Of a stretch of DNA of 64,000 bases, positions 19,549-29,037 are shown piece by piece. The notes beneath the pieces are model-generated. The model ran no database searches and was not told where the DNA came from. It saw nothing but the letters and a program-made list of their open reading frames with translations. A program made the position numbers and the translations under genes. The first letter of the stretch is position 1. Each line of letters opens with the position of its first letter. This stretch comes from Bryobacterales bacterium (GTDB lineage Bacteria; Acidobacteriota; Terriglobia; Bryobacterales; Bryobacteraceae), in contig JAFAQY010000071.1 in NCBI GenBank assembly GCA_019261985.1, positions 23,760-87,759 of the forward strand, written 5' to 3'.

Positions 19549-21450
19549 TTGCCCCACAAACTAAAGAACATCCTCTCCAAAGTCCCTAGCGACATTGAAA
19601 TTGCACAGGCGGCTACGCCCATCCCGATCCAAAAGATCGCGGAAGAGGTGGGCATTTTGCCCGAGGAACTCGATCTCTATGGCCAGACTAAGGCCAAGGT
19701 TCACCTCTCCATCCGCGATCGCCTGAAGGACGCGCCGAACGGAAAATACATCGTGGTGACCGCCATCACGCCGACTCCGCTCGGCGAAGGCAAAACCACG
19801 ACCACCGTCGGTTTGAGCCAAGCTCTGGGCGCGCATCTTGGGAAAAAAGTGTTCACCTGCATCCGCCAGCCCAGCCAGGGGCCAACCTTCGGCATCAAGG
19901 GCGGCGCCGCCGGAGGCGGCTACAGCCAGATCATCCCGATGGAGGAATTCAACCTCCACTTGACCGGCGATATCCACGCCATCACGGCCGCGAACAACCT
20001 GCTTGCGGCCGCAATAGATGCGCGCATGTTTCATGAGAACGCGACCCCGGACGCCAACGTGCTCTTCGACCGGCTTTGCCCGGTGGCTAAAGACGGCAGC
20101 CGGAAGTTCTCGGCCGTTATGCTGCGAAGGCTGCGAAAGCTCGGCATCGATAAAACCGATCCGAATGAGCTGAGCCCCGAAGAGCGCTGCAAGTTCGCGC
20201 GTCTGGACATCGATCCAAGCAGCATTACGTGGCGGCGCGTCACCGATACCAACGATCGCATGCTACGGCAGATCACCGTCGGAGAGGGACCGGAGGAAAA
20301 AGGGTTCACCCGGTCCACTGGTTTTGATATATCGGTGGCCAGCGAAATCATGGCGATTCTCGCGCTCGCAACCAATCTGAAGGATATGCGCGAGCGCCTT
20401 GGCCGCATGGTCATCGGCACCAACAAAGCGGGCGATCCGATCACCGCCGACGACCTTGGCACGGGTGGCGCGCTCACTGTCCTGATGAAGGACACGATCA
20501 TGCCCAACCTGATGCAAACCATCGAGGGCACCCCTGCATTCGTGCATGCGGGTCCGTTCGCGAACATCGCGCACGGAAACTCATCCATCGTCGCGGACCA
20601 GATTGCGCTGAAGCTCGCCGGGGCCGACGGATATGTCCTCACCGAAGCCGGTTTCGGCGCCGACATGGGCTTCGAGAAATTCTGCAATATCAAATGCCGC
20701 TACAGCGGACTGAGGCCGGATTGCGTCGTGCTCGTTTCCACCATCCGCGCGCTTAAAATGCACGGCGGGGGGCCGAAAGTCGTGGCGGGCCAGCCGCTCG
20801 CGCATGCCTATACTAGCGAGAACCTCGAGTTGCTCGAGAAGGGATGCAGCAATCTGTTGCGCCTGATCGGCAATGCAGGTGAGTTCGGCATGCCCGTTGT
20901 GGTGGCGATTAATCGCTTTAAGGACGACACCCCTGCCGAAATAGAGCTCGTGCGCGCCGTAGCGAAGGCAGCCGGAGCGGTTGACGCTGTTATGAGCGAC
21001 CATTGGGCGCAAGGCGGCGCGGGTGCGGTCGACCTCGCCAAGGCAGTCGTTGCCGCGTGCGGCCAGCGCACGGGCTTCCGGTTCCTCTATCCGCTGGACA
21101 TGGGGATCAAAGACAAAATCCTCACCGTCGTGCAGAAAATGTACGGCGGCGCCGGTGTCACCTATTCGCCGGAGGCCGAAAAGAAGGTCGAGCTGTACAC
21201 GCGGCAGGGTTTCGACAAACTGCCCATCTGCATGGCCAAAACGCATCTCAGCCTCAGCCACGATCCCAACCTCAAAGGCGCTCCTGTGGGATTCACGGTT
21301 CCCGTCCGCGATATCCGCGCGAGTGTCGGCGCCGGATTTTTGTACCCGCTGCTTGGAACCATGAGCACGATGCCCGGGCTATCCACGCGCCCGGGATATT
21401 ACGATGTGGATCTGGATACGGAAACCGGCCGCGTGATCGGCCTCAGTTAA
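19549..21450 (+). CDS. fhs: Formate-tetrahydrofolate ligase, long (MTHFD1-like) form
   Basis: ATP-dependent activation of formate to 10-formyl-THF for purine and methionyl-tRNA formylation. 633 residues. The P-loop [14 protein letters not shown] lies at about 75-88, and folate/ATP segments [21 protein letters not shown] and [13 protein letters not shown] follow. Bacterial Fhs is usually about 555 residues; this one carries the inserted region with [11 protein letters not shown] and ends [16 protein letters not shown], as in the C-terminal domain of eukaryotic C1-THF synthase. Start is TTG at 19549, since the conserved N terminus begins there. It could supply one-carbon units to the purine genes in this window. 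Confidence 0.95.
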   Translation: MPHKLKNILSKVPSDIEIAQAATPIPIQKIAEEVGILPEELDLYGQTKAKVHLSIRDRLKDAPNGKYIVVTAITPTPLGEGKTTTTVGLSQALGAHLGKKVFTCIRQPSQGPTFGIKGGAAGGGYSQIIPMEEFNLHLTGDIHAITAANNLLAAAIDARMFHENATPDANVLFDRLCPVAKDGSRKFSAVMLRRLRKLGIDKTDPNELSPEERCKFARLDIDPSSITWRRVTDTNDRMLRQITVGEGPEEKGFTRSTGFDISVASEIMAILALATNLKDMRERLGRMVIGTNKAGDPITADDLGTGGALTVLMKDTIMPNLMQTIEGTPAFVHAGPFANIAHGNSSIVADQIALKLAGADGYVLTEAGFGADMGFEKFCNIKCRYSGLRPDCVVLVSTIRALKMHGGGPKVVAGQPLAHAYTSENLELLEKGCSNLLRLIGNAGEFGMPVVVAINRFKDDTPAEIELVRAVAKAAGAVDAVMSDHWAQGGAGAVDLAKAVVAACGQRTGFRFLYPLDMGIKDKILTVVQKMYGGAGVTYSPEAEKKVELYTRQGFDKLPICMAKTHLSLSHDPNLKGAPVGFTVPVRDIRASVGAGFLYPLLGTMSTMPGLSTRPGYYDVDLDTETGRVIGLS

Positions 21451-21580
21451 TCACTCCCGATAAGCCGCGAGTGAGTTGAGTTGCTGGTAATGTGAACCTC
21501 GCACCGCGCGACGCCGTTCTATCCGTATCAGCCGTGCGCGGGAAAATTTATAGCTGTTCGGCTATACTTGCCTTCTAAGT

Positions 21581-22276
21581 ATGGCCGATTCATCAACACC
21601 CGTACATCCTAAAGAGGACTCTCTCTCGGTCCTGAAGGCGATTGCCGAAGCTTCCGCGGTTTTCGTTGCCCTTACCTTCCTGGGTGGCTGGTCCTACCTG
21701 GCCTCATACTATAAGACCTTCGGCCTGGACCCACTCGATATGGACGTCGCTGTACCGATTGTTTCAACCGTCGGTGTTGTTACCCTCCACCACATGATCC
21801 AGGACTCCGCGATAAAGCTGTTTAGTTATTTTCCGGCATTTTGGCTGATGGCTGCAGGTGTTTTGCTTGCATCTTTAGCGTTCCTTTTCCATCGATTTGT
21901 TAGAACGCATCGCGGCCAGGTGGTCGCCGGTGTTACCGTTCTTCTTTTTTTGGTGATTAGTTTGGGAGTGTCCCGGGGGCGCAGGGCCGCGAACGAAGAT
22001 ATGTTCAAGCAGTCCGACAGCCTGCCGAACGTAACGCTCTTCACGCAGAAAATCCCTGCGGTTCTGGACCATACTCTGCCCCGCTGCGTCGCGTTCACTT
22101 CGGATTATGGCGTAGAGCCTCCGCCGTGCCGCCTGCTTTTGCATTCCGGTAAGATATACTATTTTTTCCAACCGATCGCGGCTTCAACGCCGGCAGATGT
22201 ACCGAATATCGATGTTTACGCGCTTCCGGAATCGCAAATAGATGCGATCCATGTGCAAAGGGGTAGGGAAAGATGA
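21581..22276 (+). CDS. Membrane protein of unknown function, first of a coupled set
   Basis: 231 residues with about four membrane helices (roughly 25-42, 50-70, 80-105, 115-130) and a soluble C-terminal part of ~100 residues containing RCVAFTSDYGVEPPPCRLLLHSGKIYYFF. Two cysteines could form a disulfide if this part is periplasmic. ATG 21581; the stop overlaps the next gene by four bases (ATGA). I recognise no family. Its neighbours encode a small secreted protein and a secreted metallopeptidase, so it may be a membrane partner of these. Confidence 0.7.
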   Translation: MADSSTPVHPKEDSLSVLKAIAEASAVFVALTFLGGWSYLASYYKTFGLDPLDMDVAVPIVSTVGVVTLHHMIQDSAIKLFSYFPAFWLMAAGVLLASLAFLFHRFVRTHRGQVVAGVTVLLFLVISLGVSRGRRAANEDMFKQSDSLPNVTLFTQKIPAVLDHTLPRCVAFTSDYGVEPPPCRLLLHSGKIYYFFQPIAASTPADVPNIDVYALPESQIDAIHVQRGRER

Positions 22277-22710
22277 ATGTTGCGTGGCTCGCCTTTCTCC
22301 TAGGTATGGCGCCATCCTTGTTCGGCGATACCGTCTATTTCCGCGAGGGCGGCAGCATTAATGGCGATCTGCAAAGCTTGCAAAATGGCAAAGTTTCGAT
22401 TGACGCGCGGTTTGCGTCCGGCACCCGAACAGTCGTATACAGCCTTGCGGACGTAGACCGGATCAACTTTAATACCGAGTACTTCAACCAAAATGCGCCG
22501 CCGAAAGATTTTGGAATCGGTTCCTCGAACGCAATCGCCAAGTCTTCCAATAGCACTACCGCTGACTCTTCAAATGTCGATGTCGTAATTATGAGAGGCA
22601 AGCCCAGGAAATCCTGCAAACTTGAGAGCATCGACCGGCAACTCGTTCATTGCGGCGGTGACATCAGGAGACAGCCGGACTTGTTGGGCATTATCGTAGC
22701 CCCAAGATGA
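22273..22710 (+). CDS. Small secreted protein of unknown function
   Basis: 145 residues with a signal peptide (about 1-17, AWLAFLLGMAPSLFG). The mature part begins DTVYFREGGSINGDLQSLQNGKV and has a beta-rich, SH3-like look similar to secreted proteins that report local sequence DGSRI/KGxL repeats. Two cysteines occur near the C terminus (SCKLESIDRQLVHC) and could pair. It overlaps both neighbours by four bases, so the three genes are translated as a unit. Function is not known. Confidence 0.68.
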   Translation: MNVAWLAFLLGMAPSLFGDTVYFREGGSINGDLQSLQNGKVSIDARFASGTRTVVYSLADVDRINFNTEYFNQNAPPKDFGIGSSNAIAKSSNSTTADSSNVDVVIMRGKPRKSCKLESIDRQLVHCGGDIRRQPDLLGIIVAPR

Positions 22711-23570
22711 GAAACATCGTCAAACCTCTGACCACGGCTATTTATCTGATTTCCGCGGCTGCCGCGTTGTTCGCACAGCCTCAGCAACGGCTGGCGCTGT
22801 GCGATGAATTAAAACTTGGGTTGCCGCCGGACACCTCTAGTGAAGTACGCGCCGCGCTAGACCGGATCGGCAATGAAATAGAATTGCCCACGTTTAGGGT
22901 CCGTCTCCAGCAATCGGAGTCGGCGTTGATCAATGCGGAGGGTGGAGCCGCTGCGACGCTTTGCAACGGGAACCAGCAATACATCTTCTACTCTCCTTCC
23001 AGGATCGAGCAGCTTAAGCGCTCATTGCCCGGAACCGGTCTGCCCTTGTACTTTATCCTCAGCCATGAGTTCGCGCATCACAAACTCGATCACCTTTTGG
23101 ACAACACTGATCCGGTGAAAGACCAGGAAGGCGAAGCGGATTGGCAAGCCGCCCGATGGCTGACAAGGATCGATGGGGTGACGTACGACGGTCTAATCGC
23201 CGCCTTCAACTCCCTTCAACTGAAAGAGGCGGGAGACGCCACGCACCCTTCCACATGCGAGCGAAGGGGAAAAATTACAGAAGGCTATAATCTCGCCGCG
23301 CCGAAACGAGGCTTGGTAGCGGCGACTCCGGTGACATGCAATGTATGTCTGGGCTATCTAAGCACAAGCAGGGCGTTGCTTCTGCGCCACGAGATTGACG
23401 GCGGAAAGCGCCTGCAACCGGACGATTTCGTTGCCTGCGGAATTAGCAAGATCGAGGATCTGCCGCTCGACTACAACTCCGAGCTCGCCGGCATGTGCGT
23501 AATAAGCAAGCTTTCGGTTGCGGCTCGTCTGACCTGGAAAAATGTCGACGTCTGTTCGTTGATGCATTAA
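22707..23570 (+). CDS. Secreted M48-like zinc metallopeptidase
   Basis: 287 residues with a signal peptide (about 1-23). The zinc motif is His120-Glu121-x2-His124 in ILSHEFAHHKLDHLL, and EGEADWQAARWL about 25 residues later supplies the third ligand, the arrangement of gluzincins such as M48. There is no additional membrane helix, so it is probably a periplasmic or secreted peptidase. The C-terminal ~100 residues contain a CNVC pair and further Cys. It is coupled (ATGA) to 22273-22710 and followed after 37 bases by the next secreted protein. Substrate unknown. Confidence 0.78.
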   Translation: MRNIVKPLTTAIYLISAAAALFAQPQQRLALCDELKLGLPPDTSSEVRAALDRIGNEIELPTFRVRLQQSESALINAEGGAAATLCNGNQQYIFYSPSRIEQLKRSLPGTGLPLYFILSHEFAHHKLDHLLDNTDPVKDQEGEADWQAARWLTRIDGVTYDGLIAAFNSLQLKEAGDATHPSTCERRGKITEGYNLAAPKRGLVAATPVTCNVCLGYLSTSRALLLRHEIDGGKRLQPDDFVACGISKIEDLPLDYNSELAGMCVISKLSVAARLTWKNVDVCSLMH

Positions 23571-23607
23571 AAAAAGGGCGTAAAAAAAAATGACCACGGA
23601 GGAAACA

Positions 23608-24756
23608 ATGCGGTTAAAAGGGCTTGCGGTGTTTTTCTTAACGGCTATGGGCGCCTTTGCGCAAGGCGTGGCGGCGCGCGTGGAGAAACTAACGTCCGAC
23701 GTCGACAAATTAAGCGCGGACGTTGCTAAGCTCAAAACCAATCCGCCATCCGCTACCGGCGCCGCCAATGCTGCGCCCGCGGCAGGATCGCCGGTCTTCG
23801 TCCAATCGTCCGGGAAGACGATCGCGCGTGTCACCTCCGGGCCCGACGGCAGCGGATATTTCGAAGCGCTTGCCAATGACGAAAAACGTCTCGCATTCAT
23901 GGGCGAGGCAGCGAATCGTAAGGGGGGCGGCGGTTGGTATTACGCCTCTGATGGAAAGACCCTCATTGCGTCCGTGCGCCCCGATGATTCGGCGGGCGGC
24001 GCGCTGCTGGATATCTTTAATTCAAAGGGTGAGGGTCGGTTTCGCGCCGGCAGCGATGACGAGGGCGGATATATGCAGGTTTTTCGTCCTTCGAACTCAG
24101 CCGGAGGTGGCGCCGCAGTCGCGTTGTTCGTAAACCCCGACGGCGGAGGGGAGGTGACCGTTACCAACAAAGATAACCACCGGGTCGCGACCCTCGGAGT
24201 AACGAGCGACCATACCACTGGAGGATTGTTCATTTACGACGGAACGGGAAATAAATTGTTGGCAAAAGTTGTCAATGACGGTAATTCCGGAATTTTGAAT
24301 CTTTCGGGAAGTGCTCCTCAGTTCCAACTGAACGGACAAATTCACGATTACGCCGAGATTTTCGATATCGCTAACCGCGAAGGGATTCGCCCCGGGTCGG
24401 TGGTAGCGGAGTCTCCCGGTGGACAAGGATTGGTGCTCGCATCCGGGGCATACAATCGCGCGGTAGTTGGTGTGATCGCCGGCGCTGGAGATTATCGCAG
24501 CGGCATCGTCATGGGCGGTCGAGACGATGAGACAACGGATCTTCCGGTGGCCACTTCCGGCCAAGTGTATGTTCGTGTGACTGTGGAGGGCGGTCAAATT
24601 TCGGTTGGCGATTTGCTGGTCAGCTCGAGCGTCCCCGGAGTCGCAATGCGTGGCGAGAATAGCAGCCGCTTGACGGGGACTGTCATCGGTAAGGCTCTTC
24701 AACCTTTCGCCGGCCACGACGAGGGCCTGATCCGAATGCTCGTTTTGAATCGATAG
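23608..24756 (+). CDS. Secreted repeat-rich protein of unknown function
   Basis: 382 residues. Signal peptide MRLKGLAVFFLTAMGAFA, then a heptad-like stretch (KLTSDVDKLSADVAKLK, about 24-40), an Ala/Pro linker, and a long beta-rich region with repeating motifs such as GPDGSGYFEALANDEKRLAFMG and NKDNHRVATLGV, reminiscent of phage-tail-fibre-type trimeric proteins. The last ~110 residues (EIFDIANREGIRPGSVV onward) resemble a C-terminal domain seen on tail-fibre-like proteins. Start is ATG 23608 because GGAGG (23598-23602) lies five bases before it; an upstream in-frame ATG at 23590 lacks one. Confidence 0.7.
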   Translation: MRLKGLAVFFLTAMGAFAQGVAARVEKLTSDVDKLSADVAKLKTNPPSATGAANAAPAAGSPVFVQSSGKTIARVTSGPDGSGYFEALANDEKRLAFMGEAANRKGGGGWYYASDGKTLIASVRPDDSAGGALLDIFNSKGEGRFRAGSDDEGGYMQVFRPSNSAGGGAAVALFVNPDGGGEVTVTNKDNHRVATLGVTSDHTTGGLFIYDGTGNKLLAKVVNDGNSGILNLSGSAPQFQLNGQIHDYAEIFDIANREGIRPGSVVAESPGGQGLVLASGAYNRAVVGVIAGAGDYRSGIVMGGRDDETTDLPVATSGQVYVRVTVEGGQISVGDLLVSSSVPGVAMRGENSSRLTGTVIGKALQPFAGHDEGLIRMLVLNR

Positions 24757-24835
24757 CGCCACGATCCAAGCGCCGCGTTTCGCGCTACTGGGTGACTACT
24801 TGGCCCCCTGGCCTCACAGCCATCGCGGCCGGGGT

Positions 24836-26050
24836 TCACGCAGCCGGTTTCAGCTCCACCTTTACCCACCCCTCGGCGCGTTTATCGAACGTCTTATATG
24901 CTTCGACTACATTCCGCATAGGTTCCACCTGTGTGAGCACCTGCAGCGGATTGAAGTGGCCCGCGCTCACCATCTCTACCAGCTTTGGAACGTAGCGCAG
25001 GTGATTGCAATTGCCGCCATTTAGGGTCAGATTCTTGTTCATAGTCTTGCCGATGGGGAACACGTCCGCCGTTTCCGGATACACGCCGATGACGGACACG
25101 GTTCCCGCCTTGCAGACCGATTCCACCGCCCATTCAAGCACTTGAGACGGCGCGTTCCCCGGAATCCAATTACCGCCTTTCGGCTTGGTTTCCGGAGCGA
25201 TCTTTTTAAGCTGCTCGCTGAACGCAGATTTTTTCTTCGCAGCCTCTTTCGCGGCCGGTCCTTTCTCGGGCATCACGGCATCCACCCCCACGGCGTCGAT
25301 CACCCGATCGGGCCCGATCCCGCCGGTCAGCTCCTGGAGAATTTTCACCGGGTGGTCTTCCTCGAAGTCAATCGCTTCCGCGCCTTGCGCTCTCGCCATC
25401 TCCAGGCGTGTCGGAATTCGGTCGATTCCAAACACGCGCCGCGCCCCCATCATCCTTGCGCTGGCGATCGCGAACTGGCCCACGGGTCCGCACCCGAACA
25501 CCGCCACCGTGTCGCCGTCCTTGATTTCAGCGCAATCCGCGCCGAAATAACCGGTGGGAAAAATGTCTGAAATCAGGATTGCCTGATCGTCTGAGACGTT
25601 GGCCGGCAGCTTGACCAGATTCACATTTGCATATGGAATCCGCGCGTACTCGGCTTGCAGACCATCGAACGGACCCGAGGTTTCCGGGCCGCCATAAAAC
25701 GCCGTGCCCGCCGACTTCCCGTGCGGATTCGCGTTATCGCACTGCGCCGTGTACCCGGCGCGGCAATAGGAGCAGTATCCGCAACAAATCGTGGACGGGA
25801 CAAGCACCCGGTCGCCCTTGCGCAAATTGCGAACGCCCGGCCCGAATTCTTCTACGATGCCCACCGCCTCATGCCCGAGTATGGTTCCGGCCTTCATCGG
25901 CGCCAGAGTTCCGCGGATCATGTGAAGGTCCGTGCCGCAGATCGCGCTCGCGGTGATGCGAACAATTGCATCCGTCGAACGTTTGATTTTCGGATCGGCG
26001 ACTCGTTCCAGGCGAATGTCTCCGATTCCGTGAAACACTACAGCTTGCAT
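24836..26050 (-). CDS. Zinc-dependent alcohol/formaldehyde dehydrogenase family protein
   Basis: 404-residue medium-chain dehydrogenase. Catalytic zinc residues appear as ICGTDLH (Cys ~38) and GHEAVG (His ~60); the structural zinc site is CCGYCSYCRAGYTAQC (about 89-104). The NAD site is VAVFGCGPVGQFA (about 183-195). The length and segment DIFPTGYFGADCAEIKDGD match the glutathione-independent formaldehyde dehydrogenase/threonine-dehydrogenase-like group. A lysine-rich insertion at about 270-295 (KGPAAKEAAKKKSAF) is typical of that group. Substrate uncertain. It is convergent with the secreted protein at 24756. Confidence 0.92.
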   Translation of the reverse strand: MQAVVFHGIGDIRLERVADPKIKRSTDAIVRITASAICGTDLHMIRGTLAPMKAGTILGHEAVGIVEEFGPGVRNLRKGDRVLVPSTICCGYCSYCRAGYTAQCDNANPHGKSAGTAFYGGPETSGPFDGLQAEYARIPYANVNLVKLPANVSDDQAILISDIFPTGYFGADCAEIKDGDTVAVFGCGPVGQFAIASARMMGARRVFGIDRIPTRLEMARAQGAEAIDFEEDHPVKILQELTGGIGPDRVIDAVGVDAVMPEKGPAAKEAAKKKSAFSEQLKKIAPETKPKGGNWIPGNAPSQVLEWAVESVCKAGTVSVIGVYPETADVFPIGKTMNKNLTLNGGNCNHLRYVPKLVEMVSAGHFNPLQVLTQVEPMRNVVEAYKTFDKRAEGWVKVELKPAA

Positions 26051-26130
26051 GTGGACTCGCCTCCTTCCCTGTAGAGGGAGGTGGGCGCGTCAGCGTAACA
26101 GGAAGAATCCTTTCTTGAAGGGCTAAGTCG

Positions 26131-26172
26131 GGCCGGATGCCAATCCGGCGCGCGGTTGCCAACCCCGCTGGG
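26131..26172. repeat. Twin-stem palindromic repeat, degenerate copy
   Basis: Contains CCGGAT-GCCA-ATCCGG followed by GGTT-GCC-AACC, the same loop (GCCA) and order of stems as the copies at 44118, 45544 and 47184. It lies between the divergent zinc dehydrogenase and the ankyrin gene's 3' end. Confidence 0.55.
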
Positions 26173-26218
26173 CGAGTTGGTATAAACACTCGGGCAGCGG
26201 CTTCGCAATCCGTCGAGC

Positions 26219-27949
26219 TTACGGCTGCGCGTTACCTTTGCACAAATCCGTCACGCAGACCGTCTGCCCCGCTGGAGGAGGAACCGGAAGGCCCCGCTCC
26301 TTCATCAACTTCTCGAGCAGCGCTTCGGTCTCGGGGTGTGCGATCGCCGATTGCACGCCCACGCGTACCAGCCCTCGCGCGTAATCGACCGGCTCCCATG
26401 TGTGGCCAAATAGCGCGCCTGTGAATGTGTCGCGGCTACCGTTGTCGTGCGCGTCGAGTTTGGCGCCCCGATCCACCAGCAGTTGCACCACATCGTTGCG
26501 TCCCTTATGCGCCGCGCCGTGCAGCGCGGTGCGGCCGTCTTTATTGGCGAAATTCGGATCAATCCCCAGATCCAGGCACATCTTCACCGCCTCTAGATTG
26601 TCCTTCTCGGACCACTCGAACGTCACGCCTTCCACCCAGCCGATTCCGGCCGCGACCATCAGCGCGGTGTCGCCATTCGAAGTTGCGATTTTCGGGTCCG
26701 CGCCGTGCGTCAAAAACAGTTTCATCAGCGGCAGGTCGGACGATTGCGCGGCGCGCAGGAACGGCGTCGCTCCGGCTTCGTACAGCCATTGCATCGTAAA
26801 GATCGTCCGCGTTTCCGTGCTGTCGCCCTTGCACTCAGAGGACGTCGATTCCACGCCGCAGATGCGCGCATTCACATCCGCGCCTTTTTCGAGCAGCAGC
26901 TTGATGAACTCGAGCTGATCCATATCGGGCGTGCGCACCGGGTAGTCGCCGCCTTCGATGTTGCGATTGTCCACCGCGATATAAAGCGGAGACCAGCCGC
27001 CGTCGTTCTTAATATTCGGATCCGCCCCGCGCTCCAGCAGGTACTTCGCCAGCGCATAATGCCGGTTCTGCACCGCCGTCAACAGCGGAGTCCAGCCATA
27101 GCGCGTCTTCTGATTCACCTCCGCGCCCGCGCCGATCAGAATTTTCACGCATTCCAGGCAATCTTCGCGAGCCGCGAATACGAGCGCGGTCAAGCCCCCG
27201 CCCTTCGTATTCTGCTGATTGCGGCCGAAGGCTGCTTCGGCCGCCGCGGCATCGGCCGCAGCCAAATCGTCGGGATTTCCGCCGGCGCGCGCGCCGCGTG
27301 CTCCCGCGCCGTTATTCCCCTGACCGAAATTCCGGTCCTGCGCCGCTCTCTGCTGCACGTTCGGCGCAAGGTACGCCGTTCCGCCTTTGTTGTCCGGATT
27401 TGTAATCGCCGAGACATTAGCGCCCGCGTCCACCAACAGCTTCACGGCTTCCGCATGGCGCTGCTCCACGGCCCACATAAGCGCGGTGGTGCCGCGAAGG
27501 TTTTCCTTGGCGTTCACGTCGGCCTTGTTATCCAGCAGCACCTTAATTGCGCCCGTGATGCCGTTGCGTGACGCGAACATCAGCGGCGTCTCGCCGCGCG
27601 GGGAACGCTCATTCGCATCGGCGCCGGCTTTCAATAGCTTCTCGATCATCGGCGCGCTGCCGTTGATCGCCGCAAGCTGCAGCGCGGTCGCCCCGTCGCG
27701 ATTCGCCGCTTTCACGTTCGCCCCAGCCGCGATTAAAACATCGGCGAGCGCGAGGTCGTTCTTATAAGCCGCCCACTGAATCGCCGTCGCGCCGTCCGCT
27801 TGCGGAGCGTTTACGTCCGCCTTATCTTTGATTAAATTCGAAACAGCCGCCCGATCGCCGCGCATCGCCGCGTCCGCAACCGGACTACCGCCGGCCGCGA
27901 AAGCGCGGCTGGCTGCCGCAAGTGCCAGAAATAAATATGACGCGCGCAT
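26219..27949 (-). CDS. Secreted ankyrin-repeat protein
   Basis: 576 residues with an N-terminal signal peptide (about 1-18, FLALAAASRAFAAGG). About eleven ankyrin repeats follow, seen as recurring DGATAIQWAAYKND, GETPLMFASRNG, GTTALMWAVEQRH, GWTPLLTAVQNRHYALAKYLL and GRTALHGAAHKGRNDVVQLL. A low-complexity insert rich in Gly/Asn/Arg at about 205-235 interrupts the array. Exported ankyrin proteins are common in Acidobacteriota, where roles are largely unknown; protein binding in the periplasm is the usual guess. ATG 27949 begins the signal peptide. The C-terminal segment ends with two cysteines in TVCVTDLCKG. Confidence 0.9.
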   Translation of the reverse strand: MRASYLFLALAAASRAFAAGGSPVADAAMRGDRAAVSNLIKDKADVNAPQADGATAIQWAAYKNDLALADVLIAAGANVKAANRDGATALQLAAINGSAPMIEKLLKAGADANERSPRGETPLMFASRNGITGAIKVLLDNKADVNAKENLRGTTALMWAVEQRHAEAVKLLVDAGANVSAITNPDNKGGTAYLAPNVQQRAAQDRNFGQGNNGAGARGARAGGNPDDLAAADAAAAEAAFGRNQQNTKGGGLTALVFAAREDCLECVKILIGAGAEVNQKTRYGWTPLLTAVQNRHYALAKYLLERGADPNIKNDGGWSPLYIAVDNRNIEGGDYPVRTPDMDQLEFIKLLLEKGADVNARICGVESTSSECKGDSTETRTIFTMQWLYEAGATPFLRAAQSSDLPLMKLFLTHGADPKIATSNGDTALMVAAGIGWVEGVTFEWSEKDNLEAVKMCLDLGIDPNFANKDGRTALHGAAHKGRNDVVQLLVDRGAKLDAHDNGSRDTFTGALFGHTWEPVDYARGLVRVGVQSAIAHPETEALLEKLMKERGLPVPPPAGQTVCVTDLCKGNAQP

Positions 27950-28294
27950 AGTTCAATAGTACAGGGGCCAGGGGCCAGGGGCTAGACGCATATTAACCGC
28001 CCTGGCAAACGAACGCAGGCAATCTTGTCGTTTGACCAAAAATGCCAACCCAATTGCTTCCGCTCCGCACCCCAGTCCGGTCCATGAAATGGTTTGCCCG
28101 CCACGCGTTCAGCCACTTGAGCAGCGATCCGGTCGGCGAGCACCGTCAAGAAATGGTCTGACCCGGATGGCGTTCGCGGCGAAACCGGCGTGACCTCCTT
28201 CGCGCCTCTGAATGCGTTGCGGCAGAGGCAAAGTTATGGTAGTTATAATATTTTAGTTAGTCAAATATTGATGGTTTTCAGCCGACGCTTGTCT
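27950..28294. other. Gene-free region upstream of the TetR gene
   Basis: No supported gene. It has a short tandem repeat of GGGGCCA (27964-27985) and, near the TetR gene, an A+T-rich stretch with a perfect TATAAT (28244-28249) that could be a -10 element. A candidate TTGCGG lies too far upstream (21-base spacer) to be a good -35. Confidence 0.45.
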
Positions 28295-28951
28295 ATGAGA
28301 CCGACGATCGCACGACATTCAGAAGAGGAGCCGCTGCGGGTTCGAAAGAAGATTCAAACGCGCCAGCGTATCGCAGATGCAGCAGCGACTTCGTTTGCGG
28401 CCAAAGGTTACGATGCGGTCACGATGGCTGAGATTGCGCGACTCGCTGAGGTTTCAGAACAGACGGTCTATAATTTCTTCCCCAGCAAGGAACTGCTCGT
28501 TTTGGATGAGGACGCAGCCTTCGCGGCGCTCCTGGTCGGAATGATCCGAGAGCGACCAGCTGGGACAAAGATCGCGGACGCTGTGCGGGCCCGAGCACAT
28601 GCCTTCCTGAAGCAAATGCAGGCCAGGCCGAAAGGCCGGAAAAGCAGAGGCGGCCTACCCTGCCTTATGAATTCCAGCCCGCAGGTGCGGCGGGTCTGGC
28701 TGGCGGCCGTGGATCGATACGCCTCGAGTATCGCTACAGTCGTGGTTGATGAAAGTGGCGGCAAAGTGTCGCCACTGGCATCCAGGCTTCTTGGTTTCTC
28801 GGTTGTGACCATCTTTTCGGTGATCATCGAAGAGACCGGTCGCGCAACACTGCGGGGTATCGATATGCGATCTCTTAACAAGCTCCATACTCAGATCGAT
28901 GATGCCGTGGATCGGCTCGCACCCGCACTGAATTCGATTACGTCGAGGTAA
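28295..28951 (+). CDS. TetR-family transcriptional regulator
   Basis: About 219 residues. The N-terminal helix-turn-helix is classical: RQRIADAAATSFAAKGYDAVTMAEIARLAEVSEQTVYNFFPSKE (about 22-64), then a larger ligand-binding C-terminal domain. ATG 28295 is used; in-frame starts upstream at 28271 and 28190 would add 8 or 35 atypical residues. TetR proteins repress neighbouring genes until a ligand binds, so the HXXEE protein and the monooxygenase-like/QOR fusion downstream are likely targets. No clear palindromic operator was found near the start. Confidence 0.88.
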   Translation: MRPTIARHSEEEPLRVRKKIQTRQRIADAAATSFAAKGYDAVTMAEIARLAEVSEQTVYNFFPSKELLVLDEDAAFAALLVGMIRERPAGTKIADAVRARAHAFLKQMQARPKGRKSRGGLPCLMNSSPQVRRVWLAAVDRYASSIATVVVDESGGKVSPLASRLLGFSVVTIFSVIIEETGRATLRGIDMRSLNKLHTQIDDAVDRLAPALNSITSR

Positions 28952-29037
28952 AGCGATGGGGAAGCTACAAGTCATGTTGACTGCGGCAGGCACGGGCGGA
29001 GCCTCCTCAGATTGTGAAGTCAAACAGGAGGTCTCGG

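Noticed and set aside
26705..27571. 288-codon plus-strand frame inside the ankyrin gene
   Set aside because: Antisense to a regular ankyrin array, Arg/His/Ala-rich, typical of a GC shadow.
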